Part shown: in pieces, positions 44,346-56,385 of the stretch
Layout of the letters: each line of letters starts with the position of its first letter
Numbering within the stretch: position 1 is the first letter of the stretch
Source: Edaphochlamys debaryana
Lineage: Eukaryota; Chlorophyta; Chlorophyceae; Chlamydomonadales
DNA length: 64,000 nucleotides
Assembly: GCA_016858145.1 (NCBI GenBank)
Contig: JAEHOE010000011.1
Location: 62,001-126,000, forward strand
Direction of reading: 5' to 3'
Notes under the pieces: generated by a model
Database searches by the model: none
What the model was told of the DNA's origin: nothing
What the model saw: the letters and a program-made list of their open reading frames with translations, nothing else
Position numbers and translations under genes: made by a program

Positions 44346-45335
44346 GGCGCGGGGATGCGCAAAAGCAGGGGGCGCCCCTGCTCAAAAGGGCCTTGTGGAC
44401 TCGGCCAGGGCTTAACGATACAGCGAGATTCTAGATGTTTACTGCATGAAATGCCGTGAAAATGCAGCTTGTATAAATTTATGCGGCTGGTGCGAGGCTT
44501 GGAGAAAAAAAATTGGGCGCCCGGATACAAGAGTAAGGTAGCGCGGTATGTGTTTGGGATCGCAGGGGAAGCGGGGCTTCGGCTGTCTGGATCTCACTGC
44601 TTTGGTTGTTCGGTTGCGGGGGTTGGGCTGTGATATTTAATGAATTACGTTGTGTACCGTAGTCGTTCTGCCCTGCGGAACTTCCACAAATCTATGCACT
44701 GGGAGTTTCTTACGCTTGGGGTTGATTTCAATGCAGACCCGGGCCCGTCACAGCACATGCCCAGTGTGTTTGCTTAAGGCTTAAGGGCAGTGCACTGCTG
44801 GGAACGGGGCCCTTCGGCCTGTTGGCTTTGAACTACCTTTCCCGTTGTGGGGCCACCCGATGGAAGGCATTGTGGTTGTTACTGTGTGTTGCTATGAACA
44901 AGCAATACTTTGAAAGTGGGCGCGGGCTTGTGAATTGCATGCTATGGCACCTGCAGCCAGACCTGCTGCTCTTACCTGGCAGTCCGGGTACACGTCAGTA
45001 AGAGATTGCGTTGACGTGATTAAGCCTCTCCCCTGAGCGGGCTCGATGATGCGCCGGAAATAGTCATGCCGTTGATGTGATTTGCACTCAGATGGACATC
45101 GCCTTAGTAACAATGCCTTGCTCTGTGCTGCCCCATGGACCTGGCACCTCCCAGGGCCTGCTACCGTAACGTTGTTTCCTCTGAACCCTCTTGGGGCCCA
45201 CATCCTATGCCGTATCTTAGCCATCACATCTGAAGCGATGAGTCTGTGCAATGCTAAGCGTGGAGGGAGGGATGCACAGACACGAAGCCCTGCCGGCCCT
45301 TTCATTCAAGCGGGGCTGGCGCCATGACCACATGT

Positions 45336-45340
45336 TGTAA
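45336..45340 (+). terminator. Candidate TGTAA polyadenylation signal for the cyclase gene
   Basis: First TGTAA after the cyclase stop, about 990 bases downstream. Weak by itself but in line with the other spacings here. Confidence 0.3.
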
Positions 45341-46039
45341 TCACCGCGTCCTCGTGCGAGGTTTACGACATCTGGGGCGTTCTATGCGGACTATGCGGAT
45401 GTGTACTGCTTGCAAACAGCTCGTGGCGTACTGTGTGTCTTTTGCCGGTATGTGTCGAGTGTGACAGGTGTTACCGTAGTTGAGATCTGTCCTCCAAATG
45501 CCCGTCTTGGTCCGGTCTGCGTGAGTGGGGCTGCCAGGCTTGTCTTATGTGCCTGCCTGCAGTGCTTGTCTGGTAATGGCGTGAAGTGCACGTTTGTGCG
45601 GCGAATGCGGGGTAAAATGGAGGGACGTGCAGCGGAGTGCACCTTTGCAAGCGGACTATGGTGTGTGCCTGGTTGTCTCTCGGCTGAGTGTGCGGCCCTG
45701 AGTGCTCACGCGGGTACACGGAATTTGGGGAAAGGGTAACGCCGTCCGTGTTGGTGCTTGATTGCCGTGCTCACGACATCATAGCGTTGGCTTTTTGCAA
45801 CGGCAGGGACACGCGTGACAAGGGGTGCTCTGCGCGCTGAACCAGCCTGCGCCTGTTGTCATGCTGTGGCGCTTGGTGCTACGGTGGGAACGAGCATTTG
45901 GCGGACTGGCGGACTGGCGGAGGCATCTGGCCAGGGCGCAGCGCACATGCGCATGCGGCTGCGGAGTACCGGTAGCCTGGCTCGTATGGATTATGGACGG
46001 GCCGGTGGCAGGTTTGCTCTGGGAGGGCTGCTGCCTTAC

Positions 46040-46044
46040 TTACA
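46040..46044 (-). terminator. Candidate TGTAA polyadenylation signal for the coiled-coil gene
   Basis: TTACA on the plus strand, TGTAA on the minus strand, about 790 bases after the coiled-coil gene's stop codon. Confidence 0.3.
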
Positions 46045-46835
46045 TGGAGTGCCGGTTTGGGACAAGCGACCTCGCGTGTTGCCCCTCGATCCCCCCGAAC
46101 GAGGTGACGGAATTGTAATGCGCAAGAGGTGTGCATACCTAAGGGTAGCGAGCCGTAAGGTGCAGTGAAGGCCGATGGGCACGGCATGGACGAATGTGGC
46201 ACTCGTTAGCTCGGGCCCGCTTCATTTCACCTTTGTGTCAAGCGCCGTTCCCGTTCACAAGCGGGCAGAGTAGACGGGCGACATGTTGCATGCGGTCCAG
46301 GATGCGGTCCGCAGGGCCCTTGCTCCCTCCGGCTCTGCCTGCTTGCGCCCTCGGGCACAACCCCTTTCCCCGTCCCGAGGAACCCTTGTCACCCTTGTAA
46401 CGCAAGTCTGAAATGTATGCAGATGCTCCACGCTTGCTTCAGTGCTAAGGCGTGCCAGCGGCATCCAGCCAGCTGTAAAATGGGCGTAGTTCCACACCCA
46501 GATGCGCATCCAACCAAGCAATAGATCCCGGCATACATCACCGCCCCCTCCGCATGAGGCCTGACCACGAGGACCGAGCAAGGCCATCGCGCCAAATAGG
46601 CACCTCGCGCATGCACCAATAGCCATCTACAGATTCACAGGTTCGGGGCATCCTGGCCGTTCGCACCCCCCTCTTTGTACCACCGAGTCTGAGTCCAGCC
46701 CTGCCCGGCGGTGGCCTGGCGGCCAGGCGTCCCACCAGGGCTTGCTCACGCGTTCCACCTCTCTCACTATCCCTTGGCTGTGCGGTGTCCGAGCCCCTTT
46801 GCCCCCCTCGTACCCGAGCCCCTCGACTTAGCCGT

Positions 46836-48645
46836 CTAGCGGCGATGTGCGCCGCCACGGTCTCGCTCCTGGTCCCGCTCACCTCCGCGGTACTCCGGCC
46901 GCCCGCGTTCCCGTTCCCGATCGCGCCACCCTTGCCCCGGGCCATCCCTCCCCGGCTCCTCCCCGTGCCTCCCCCGCCCCTCCCGCCCCTCCTCTTGCCG
47001 CCGGTGGTCCCGCCCTTCCTCCGGCCGTCTATGCTCCCTGCCATCCTCCCGTCGGTCACGCCGCCCGTCCTCTGGCGGCCGGTCGGCTCTCCCCCGGTCT
47101 GACGGCCCCCGGCCCTCGCCAGGCCCCGGGCCCAGCCCAGGCCCAGGCCCGTCCTCAAAGCCCGCACTCCCTGCCCGCCCCGGCGGCGCTGGCAGCGGTG
47201 GCGTGTTGCGGTCCGGGCCCTCGCCGCCCCCACTGCCCATGCGCCGCCGTTTGGCGTCCTCATGTGGCTCAGGCTCGGCCCAACCTCGACGCCCCGACCC
47301 AAATCCAAATCCGGGTCTGGATCTCCCGGGCTCCACGAGATCGGATCCAGGTTGATCCTCACGAGTGCGCTTCCCGGCGGCGCCCGGCGGCCCCGGCGGA
47401 GGCTCCAAACTGTGCGCCCGCCCGCCCAGGGGTGGCGGCAGCGGTGCCGGAGGGGGCGGAGGCGGAGCCAGGGCCACCGCCGCCGGGGCCGCGGGCGGCG
47501 GCGGCAGGGAGCCCTGCCGCGGCCTGGCCTGGGCCAGCTCGGCCCGTAGGCTGCTGATCTCCGCCTGCTTGCGGGCCATCTCCTCTTTGGCTGTGTTGTA
47601 TAGCGTCGAGATGTTGCGGAGCAGCGTGTCCCGCTCCGACGTTAGCTCCTCAATCTGTGTGTACGTAGACACAGGGGAAATGAGCGGCAAAGAGAGCGCG
47701 ATGAGACGCGTTGAGCACGCAGAAAGGGTGCGTGCAAGAAGTAACCAGGGGGGGAGGGCCCCGTGCTGTAACGTCGGCGTTTGGGCCTGCGTCCGTGGCG
47801 GCAGGCGTGTGTGTTCATGCGCAGGGCGGCGCATCCCCAGCCCGGCAGCCCTGCAGCCCTCGCCGACAACGGCGTTGCAGCAGCCCTGCCGTGTGCACCT
47901 GCAGCCCTTGGCAGGACCCACCCTGGCGCCTTCCGAGGCCCCTTGCCCCACGCCCCCACAACCCCCACCGCCCCCGCTCCCCGGCGCTCACCGCCTCCTC
48001 CCGCTGCGCCAGCTTCCGAGTGAGGCCCCGCACCTCCGCCTGGCTCTCGCGGAGGGCCTCCTCGAACTAAGCAAAGGCAGAGAGGAGGGGAGCACAGGGT
48101 GGGACGGACGGGCGGGACGACATGTGTGCCGAACTACTTGTGAGACGAATAGGAAACCCTAGGCAACACAGGAAAGGATCATGTGTACCGGTATCGGTAT
48201 GTCCATGCAGGATGGGGTTACTGGCCCCCAGCACTGCTCGGTCAGCGCCCGGCAGGCCGGACAACCCCTTGGCATGCACCTGACCGCCCCTGCGCCTCCC
48301 CCGCCCCTGCGCCTCCCCCGCCCCCTCACCGCTCAGCCCCGGCCCCCCCTCGCCCCACCTCGTTGCACTTGTTCTGCAGGTACGCCTCGTGGGCGCCCGC
48401 GCCGGCAGCCACGCCCTCGAACAGGCCCTCGTACAGACCCGCCTCCGTGGTCACAGCGCCTGCGGTGGGGGAGGACAAAGAGGTGGCGTGGAGGGGCGAG
48501 GAGAGAGGGTGTCAGGGCAAGGCACGCAGCGGAGGGGCGGGCGGGGGGTGGTTGCGAGCGAGAGAAAGAGCGCCGGCGACGGCTCACCTGGCGCAGCTTC
48601 CACGCTGCCTCCTGTCTCCATGCCGCCATACAGGTCGTCCTCCAT
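46836..48645 (-). CDS. Coiled-coil protein with Arg/Asp/Glu-rich tail
   Basis: Four exons on the minus strand: 48645-48588, 48459-48359, 48066-47992, 47654-46836 (350 residues). The start ATG has a good context (GCCATGG) and begins MEDDLYGGMETG. Residues 20-120 form a continuous coiled coil (LQNKCNEFEEALRESQAEV, KLAQREEAIEELTSERDTLL, LYNTAKEEMARKQAEISSL). The rest is Pro-rich, then a long charged tail with RD, RE and RG repeats ending GGAHRR. Such tails are common in nuclear RNA-processing proteins. The coiled coil with ISTLYNTAKEEMARK recalls plant proteins annotated as CCCH domain protein 13-like, but no CCCH finger is present and this link is from memory. The 5' end faces the RRN3 gene less than 400 bases away. 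Confidence 0.75.
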
Positions 48646-49031
48646 GGCGCGGGTTCCGCTTGAAGCGGGGTCGTCGTCAGGGATGGTGCGCCGCGAGAGC
48701 CATCCGTCAGGCCGCTGCGCAAAGGCAGGCGTCAAGTATGGATAGGCGTCTGATCACAAGGTCCTTGTATAATAGCGTGGTACAGCAAGGACAGCATGTT
48801 GCCCACTCCCGCCCAAACCCGAACAGCATGAAGCCCAATCCCCTCAGGCCCACAGCCTGCCTGTTTCTTACAGAACTTACTCTTATTAGACTCTAGCGAC
48901 TGCGACCTTGCAAGGTTGCGAAACTTGAGACCAACAAGAAAAACATCTGGGCCGCCAGCTCGCGAGCCCTCCACCCAGGCAGCCGCTTGCTGACGGAGCA
49001 CCCGCCGCCGTCAGTGCCAAGCAGAAGGCGG
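48646..49031. other. Shared upstream region of the coiled-coil and RRN3 genes
   Basis: 386 bases between two divergent start codons. It is distinctly AT-richer than the flanks, with TATAATAG near 48767 and CTTATTAGACTC near 48883. No CDS was seen; a bidirectional promoter is likely. Confidence 0.5.
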
Positions 49032-52000
49032 ATGGCCCGACCAGCGGGTGCGCACAGTTGCGGCAGAAGAATGTTCGCTCGCGACCAGCGACCGGAAGTG
49101 TCGTTGCTTGTGCCCGCAGTGAACCCGGAGCTCAGCAGCTTCGTTTCAGATGCTCTCTTGAAGAAGAACAAGAGCTATGACGAGTAAGCCTTTTTCGGGG
49201 CCTATCGGGCCCGAGCGACGTTTCCAGTGCCCGACGTCTCCGCCAGTAGCACTTACTCGGGCGACGCAGGAGTAGCTGGCGGGCTGCAGGGGGCGCCGCT
49301 GGGGCTCGTTGATGGCCTCGATGGCCGCCGCCGCGATTGTGTGTTTTCGTGGCCCTTGCGCTGCTCTGTGAACCTCTGGGGCGTCCTGTGGTCTCCACGC
49401 AGGCTCAAGCACCTCCTGAAGGAATGCCGCAAGCGGGTGGAGCAGGAGCCGGAGAACGAGGAGGCGGTGTTGCAGCTCACGACGCTCATCCTCTCAGTCA
49501 CGGCCAACGTGTCTGCCATTGGGGAGCGCAAGCATGAGGCCCTGGTGTCTGACATCCTGGGGATACGGCTGTGGGGCGCCACGCCGGTGAGAGGCCGCTC
49601 GGGGAAGCCGGGGGTGTGGGGGGGGGCAGCGTGAGCGCTCTGGCCCGCCGGCGGTTTGGGGGGAGTGTGGCTGGAGCGGCGTGCCATACCCTCCCTCCTC
49701 TGGCCCCCTCCCTCACCTCCTCTCCTCCCTACACCCCCCTTTCCGCCTTTCCCAGTCCCTCCTGGCTGCGGTGCTGGACTTCACACGCAACCTGGTGGTG
49801 GCCAACTCGGCCTTCACACACACCTGCCTGCAGGTCGGGCCCGGCGGGGGCCCGGCGGAGGCCCTGGGAGGGCGCCAGGCATTGGGGGAGGGGCGAGGGA
49901 GGGGCCCCATATGGTCGGGTCCAGGGATGGCAGCATGGCACCGGGCCTGCGGGCTGGGGCCTGGGTCTGGGGCTGGGGGCGAACGCCGTCTGGCCTTTCC
50001 CTGCCTGACCCGCCAGCCCGTCCCCCGTGGCCATGGGTGTCCCGCTGGGCCCCTTGGGTATGCCGCTGTCTGGCCCTCGCCGACTTCCTGCCCCTCACTT
50101 GATCCCTCGTGTCGCCCTCCCTTCCCCGCCTCTTCCCCGCCCCTCCTCCGCACAGCTCATCGTCTACAGCTTCACGCCCCCGCCGGCGCCGCCCAACCCG
50201 TCGGACCCCTCCCAGGTGCGCACCGCACGCTCCTTGCATGCTTGCTCCCCGCCCTTCCCACCCACCCCCCTCCGCTTCCTCCCTCCCCCTTCCTCCTCCC
50301 TCCTTACACCCACCCATACACCCTTCCCCGCCCCCCTCCCGCCCCCTCCCCGTCAGGACCCGCACGGCCCCTGGCGCCCCTCCGAGGCGGCCCTGGGCGT
50401 GCACGCCTCCCTGCTGGGGGTGCTGTCCCGCCTGCTGGGGCTCATCCCCACCGCCGCCACCAACATGCTGCCGCTGGTGGTGGCGCAGATGCCGCACAAG
50501 CTGAGGGACAGGAACACGCAGGTGGGGGGGGGGAGGGAGAGGGGGAGGGGTTGGGGGCGAGGGGGTCACAGGGGTACAACCGTTGCGGGAGGGCGTGGTG
50601 GGGTCCTGCACGGCGGGATGGGGGCGGGGCGGCGCTACGTGAACAAGCGCCTGCCCTCTGCAGCCACAGGCCAGCCCCCCTCCCCACAGCCTCAACGCCT
50701 CACATCTGTCCACACCCGCCGCCCCGCCGCCCCTCCACACCCTCCCCTCCTCCGCCATCCCCCCTGCAGTGCCTGTACCTGTCTGCGCTGTTCCGCATCG
50801 CCGAGGACCGCGCGGGTGCGCCCATCCGCGAGGCGCTGCTGACGGCGGCGGTGGAGCACCTGCTGAGCCTGGACGTGGAGATCAAGTGGGAGGACATCGT
50901 GGACGTGCCCACGGGTGAGGGAAGGGGGGGAGGGGGTGGGGGTCTATGTCTGGGACCTGACAGGGGAGGGGAGGGGGGCTAGGGGAAGAGGAAGGAGGAG
51001 AAGGGGCCCGCGGAGGGAGGAAGGGCAGGGGCACGGGAGAGGGCGGTTGTTGGCGGCGCGACTGCGGGGGCGCCGCTCAAGCTGTGCCGCGGGGAGGATC
51101 CCCCGAGGCCTGCGGAAGGCGCCGTGGGCCCACGGCTTAGTGGCTGCAACCACGGCCAGGCCGGGAGGCACCGGGCCGATACCGAACCCGCGGCGCGTTC
51201 AGCGGCTGCAACGCTGCGCGTAAGACCACTGGTCATGCCACGGCAGAACGCATGCGAGCAAAGCCCAGGTGCAATGCTTGATACCCGTCTGCAGGGACAG
51301 TACTAAGCAAACAACCCTTCTCCTAACCGTGACATCTCGTCGCCTGCCCTTAGCACCCTAACCCATGGCCACCTCGACCCCGGCCCCTGCCGGCCTGCGG
51401 GTATCTGGATCTGGATGCAGCCAGGCGAGCTACCCCGGCACCGCCCGGCAGCCCAGCGTCAGTGCCATCGGCCCTACGGGTCGCCGCCAGTGCCAGCGAA
51501 GAGCTGAGCCGGCGAGCTTGGGACCGCAGCAGGGCGGGGCGCACAGCGCTCCATTCCTGCCGCCCCACAGCCAAGCAGCTGGCGTGGACGCAGCTCCAGG
51601 CCCCTCAGACCCCACGGTGGGCACGGGGCTGGCTTGGCGGCGCGGCCGGCCCGGCCCCAGGCCTCACGGCACTCCCTGACAAGGGGATGGGGCGCAGCTT
51701 GGCTGCAAGCTGCCTTGCGCTTGGCGCTGGATGGCGCTTGCAAGCAGGCCATCAGCACACACGGAGGCAGAGCCTGCCCAGAGGCGGCTGCTGCCCGAGG
51801 GCGTGAGAAGGCCCCAGGCCGCCGCCCTGTGCCGGCCTCAGCGCGCCCCAGGAGCCCCGCCGGGTAGAGGCGTTGGCACCTCTCAGCACCCAGGCCCCAG
51901 CACCCAGGGTCCAGCAAACAGCATGGCGCCGTGCTTTCCGCAAAGACCCTAGCCCGTCAGCGGGGCCAGGCGAGCCGCACACCCTAGCACAGACCCGGAA

Positions 52001-55000
52001 GCCAGCCGCCCATCAGTCTAGCCTCGTACCGCTAAGATGGCGCTTAAACCGCCGGAGCCGTGCCCGCTTCAGCTGGGGGCATGCCTTTTAAACGAGGGGG
52101 GTAGGAGTGGAGCGGTTGCATCCCAACAGCGCTAATCTACACAAGACCGTCGGCTTGCTGGGGGACCATGGCCATCAGCCCTGACGGCACCTGAGGAGCT
52201 TTCGTGTGACTCCTCTCGTTGTGGTGGTGCACTTTGATCGGCTGATTGCGGTATGCTAGTCTTGACTGGGCCGGGGGTCTTCGGGAGGAACGGGGTTGTT
52301 CGGCCCTAACGATGTGCTCATTGTCGTTCTTTGTCGACGCGTGTCTGTCTATGTTGTCGGCTGCGCGGCGGCTTCGTTTGCGCTTGTTGGATGGCAGCCC
52401 CGGTGTCCCTCGGGCCGGGGCCGTGCCTCTCCCTGCGCCCGCCAGCCCCGCCTGCCCCTCTCCCACCCCCTCCTGACGCCCGGCCCTTCGCTGTTCGCTC
52501 TCCGTCCCACCCTCCACGCAGGCGAGGACGAGGAGGAGGAGGAGGCCGACGACGCCGTGGCTGAGGACATATTTGAGCTGGAGGGCATGCTGGCCTCAGA
52601 GCTGGACATCAACGCAGGACCGGAGGAGCTGGCGCAGCGGCAGGCGGTGCAGGTGGGGAGGGGGGCAGGGGCGGGGGGGAGGGGCGGGCGCCGGCGCCGG
52701 GGGCGTGCTTGAAGGCACATGCGGGGCTGCGGCGAGGCGAGGCCGGTTGTGTCAAGGGCTGTAAGGGCGTGAAGCCAGCGGCAGGGGCAGGGGGACGAGC
52801 AGGTAGTGCTGTGGGAGGGGAGCAGCACGACGGTCGCGTGCTACACCTGGGGACCCCTGACTCCTTGCTTGTGGCCCCACTCGCTTCTCCAGGCCATGCG
52901 GCACGCCAGCGTGAGCCGCGGCGGTTGGGAGGGCGCGGCGGCGGAGCAGCAGCGGTTGGCGGCGCAGGCGGCGGCGCAGGCGGCCGCTCGTCCACCGGTG
53001 GACGAGATGGCCAACAAGATGGATTCCATGATGGAGCTCGCATTCGAGCACATCTCTCGCCGGATCGCGGCAGGTGAGCGGTCACCGCTGCTGACGTGTC
53101 CGCCACCCTTCGTGCAGGGCCCCACGGCCCCAGGGGCCAGGGGCCAGGGCTCCTCGGAGCGGTAGCGCCCGTGCTTGAGGCGTCACAGTCTTCGGCGGGG
53201 TGCTACTGAGTGCTGAGTCTCCCTGCCAGACCCAACACGCCCCAGACACGTCGCCGTAACCGATTTCCACCCGGCCCCCGCAGGCGAGGGCCGCGCGCTG
53301 TGGGACACGCTCCTGAGCGCCTTTGAGCGCACCATCCTCAACACGCACCGCTCCAAGTTCACGCAGTTCCTCGTCTTCTACACGTGCATGACTAACCCTG
53401 CCACCTGCTCGCCCAGCCTGGTGAGTCAGCAGCACGCCCAACCGCCAGCTGGAGCGCGGACCGGTCCCTGCCCTGCTAACCGGTCCATGGCAGAGCGACG
53501 CGGTCTCTGTCATACCTGGTGCTAAGTTCCCCCGTCTCCTGCCCTTACCGCACCCGCATCCCGCCATCCCTGCACCCCCTCCCTGCCTCCTCCCGCCCAG
53601 GTCCGGCTGCTGTTGAGCCGGCTGCGGGACACGCGGCAGCCGCCCATCACGCGCGTGGCGTGCGCCGCCTACCTGGCCTCCTTCCTGGCGCGGGCGGCCT
53701 TCCTGGGGGAGGGCCTGGTGGTCAAGACGCTGCAGGTGGGGGGTCAAAAGGCGGGAGATGGGGACGGGGGAGGGAGCGAGGAGGCGAGAAAGGGAGGAAC
53801 TGGAAGCGGCTGGGCTACTGGGCAGTGGATGCGTTGGGGCTTGTGGGTAGGCGCGGGACACAGCGGGCATCCACCTTCCATCGGTTTCAACGTCCGACCG
53901 GGCCCATGCCCTCCTGACCTCACTGGGTGGCCTCTGCCTCTGTCCCTCGCCCCCCCCCCTCCACCGCCCAGGAGCTGGCCGCCTTCTGTGTGGGCTACTG
54001 CGCCAGCCAGGGCGGCGGCATGGGCCCCTCCCCGCCCTCGCGGGGGCAGTCCACCGCCGGCAACCGGGGCCTGGAGGACGCGGCGCCCTTCGCGGGGCTG
54101 CAGCCCGAGGGGGAGACCTCGCAGACGCAGCGGCACCAGGTGCTGTACGCCACAGTGCAGGTGAGGGGGCGGGAGGGGGTGGGAAGGGGCACCGTGCAAG
54201 CGAGGGTTTGGGAGAGGGTGGGGGAGGTGGGGGAGTGCTAGGGGAGCAGTGGCACGGCGGGGGCAGCGGCACTAGGTGCCGTGCGCAGTGGTGCGGGTGA
54301 GGGTGAGGGTCGGCCGGGGTTGGGGACGAGGGCAGCAGGGAGAGAGTTGGGGACTGCCTGCGAAAAGGGCTAGGGGAAGAGGCGGGCGAGGCAGGGAGGG
54401 TTGGGGCAGGTACGTTGAAAGGGTGCCTCTCGCCAGCCCAACCTCGTCGTAGCCGCTCACCACGCCTAGCCTGCGCCTGCACATTGCCTGGGCCTCAGCG
54501 CCACTGGCCGAGGCGTTTGAAAGGTCAGCCCCACACCCGCGGTCTTCCCGCCCTCCGTCCTTCCCTGCCGTACAGGCCGTACTGTACGTGCTGTGCTACC
54601 ACATGCAGCCCCTCGTGGGCCACGCCACGGGGACAGCCACGGGCACCGGCACGGGCATGGGGACAGCAACAGGGACGCCGACGGCCGCTCAGGCAGCGGC
54701 GGGGGCAGCAGCGGCGGCTGTGGACGCGGCGGCGGCGGCCTCAGCCGCGGGCGTGGGCCCGGGGAGCGAGCGGAGGCAGCTGGCGGAGGCGGTGGTGGCG
54801 CTGGTGCGGGGGCCCGTGTGGCAGGTGCGCGGGTTACCTCGAGGGCTCTACCTTATCATCCCACCTCCGCCAAGCATTCAGGCGCCCTTGTCTTTACCTG
54901 TGCGGACGGTCCTGGGCCCTGCGGCCTGCCCCTCCTCCCCCACCCCACAGGTCCTCAACCACCGGCTGCAGCCCCTGGCCGTGTGCCTGCCCTCCGTGGC

Positions 55001-56385
55001 CGCCGAGTTCGTGCACCAGGCCGCCTCCCTGGGCCTCATCGACGCACGCCCGCTGCTGGCCAAGCTGGCCTCGGCGGCCGCGGGCGACGGCGGCGCGGTG
55101 GCGCGCAGCCAGCGGCCGCTGGAGATGTTCTTCCCCTTTGACCCGTACCTGCTGCAGGTGGGCGAGCGGGGGGCTGAAGGGGGCGGAGGGGGCTGCCAGG
55201 GGGGTTTCGCGTGTCGTTACGTGCTGACGCGAGAGGTGTTGACATGACCTGCTCGACCCCTGCCCCCTCCCCCCGCAGCGCTCCTCGAGGTACCTGCAGC
55301 TCAAGAGCAGCTACGTGCGCTGGCGGCACGGGCACCCACAGGTGGGCGCGGCAGTACCGTAGGCAGGGACTGAGGGGTGCTGTGGGGAAAGGTGGGGGGA
55401 CAGCTTCTTTTCATGCCTCACTGCTCTTCTTATGGCGCGCTTCTGCCTTTTCCTCTCGCCCCTGATGACCCTGTCTAACGCACTTACTACCACCGCCCCT
55501 CGGCTCCTAATGCAGGCGGCCGCGGGCGCCGGCGCGGACGCGGACGCAGGGGACAGCGAGGACGAGGACGAGCAAGAGGGGGCGGAGGAGGGCGGGGCGG
55601 AGGGCGACCGGGACCGCGATGACGAGGACGCTCTGAGCGAGAGCAGCCTCAGCAGCAGCGACGGCTCGGAGAGCGAAGACGAGGATGCGGACCTCGTGGG
55701 TCGCTCGCTGCCATCCGACGCCATCCTCCACGACCCCACGGCCCGGCTGCACGGCAGCGGGGCCAAGCCAGCCAAGCCGCACCCGCACGGGCACGGGCAC
55801 GGGCACCCTCGGCACCTCCCCCACCCGCACCCGGTGGCGGGTGCGGGGCTGCACGGCCACCATCGCGGCGCGCACGGCCGCGGCCGCAACGGCGACGCCA
55901 TGATGGGCACGTCGTACATGTCGTACGCCAGTACGGAAACGGCCAGCCAGGTGGGCGCCGAAGCGCGGCGGCGCGGCGGCAGAGGACGCTTGGGGCTGGG
56001 GCCTGGGGCCCCCGCCGCGGGGAGCCCCGCGTGTTGAGCTTGCGTTTGACAAGAGTCATAGCCCCAACTTGCGTAGACTCACTTGCTGCCAACTACCGTG
56101 TGTCCTAACTGCCCTCAACACGTGCTGCAGAGTGCCGTGTATTGACGCTCCCCTCCCCCCGGCGCGATCTCGCTCAGCAACAAACATCCCCTCCCCCCAC
56201 CTCCCCGACACCTCCAGGGCGACGGCGCCATGTCGCCGTACGGCATGTCGCCGTACGAGGGCGGCGACATGCTGGTGAACAACCCGCTGGGCGCCTCCCC
56301 CGGCGGCGCCTGCCCCATGTCCCTGGGCACCCCCGTGGGGCATTACATGCACCACGCGGCGGCGCTGCGCATTGGGCGGCGATGA
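49032..56385 (+). CDS. RRN3: RNA polymerase I initiation factor RRN3/TIF-IA
   Basis: Sixteen exons in continuous phase: 49032-49183, 49403-49586, 49756-49833, 50156-50215, 50357-50521, 50770-50914, 52522-52652, 52893-53073, 53284-53420, 53601-53735, 53972-54160, 54576-54824, 54951-55157, 55279-55341, 55516-55950, 56218-56385 (892 residues; family near 650). Start could also be ATG 49071. Family marks: RIAEDRAGAPIREALL with WEDIVD, then an acidic loop (EDEEEEEADD, from residue 262), NKMDSMMELAFEHI, RSKFTQFLVFY, and the signature LEMFFPFDPYLLQRSSRYL near 660-677. RRN3 links RNA polymerase I to the rDNA promoter factors in the nucleolus and is the growth-controlled step of rRNA synthesis. The extra length is algal: Gly/Thr and Ala inserts in exons 11-12, and a C-terminal extension with an acidic run, a His-Gly-Pro repeat and a Met/Gly/Ser-rich end. 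Confidence 0.9.
50915..52521 (+). other. Unusually long RRN3 intron (1.6 kb)
   Basis: The other introns of this gene run 120-400 bases. Phase 1 is kept across it (ACG G | GC GAG). No exon, LTR, inverted repeat or target duplication was recognised inside. The part from 51300 to 52100 differs from the pyrimidine-rich texture of normal introns here, so an old insertion is possible. Confidence 0.6.

Larger units (their letters stand above)
44346..46835. other. Intergenic, convergent 3' ends of the cyclase and coiled-coil genes
   Basis: About 2.5 kb of lower GC content with no supported exon. Holds the presumed 3' UTRs of both genes, with TGTAA at 45336 (plus) and at 46044-46040 (minus). An open frame of 112 codons at 45401-45739 is Cys-rich but has no support. 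Confidence 0.5.

Noticed and set aside
45401..45739. 112-codon Cys-rich frame between cyclase and coiled-coil gene
   Set aside because: No family resemblance, no introns or context, and its start is not a convincing ATG.
46847..47557. 236-codon plus-strand frame opposite the coiled-coil gene tail
   Set aside because: Mirror of the RD/RE-rich repeats; the minus strand has the coiled coil, the splice chain and the start codon.
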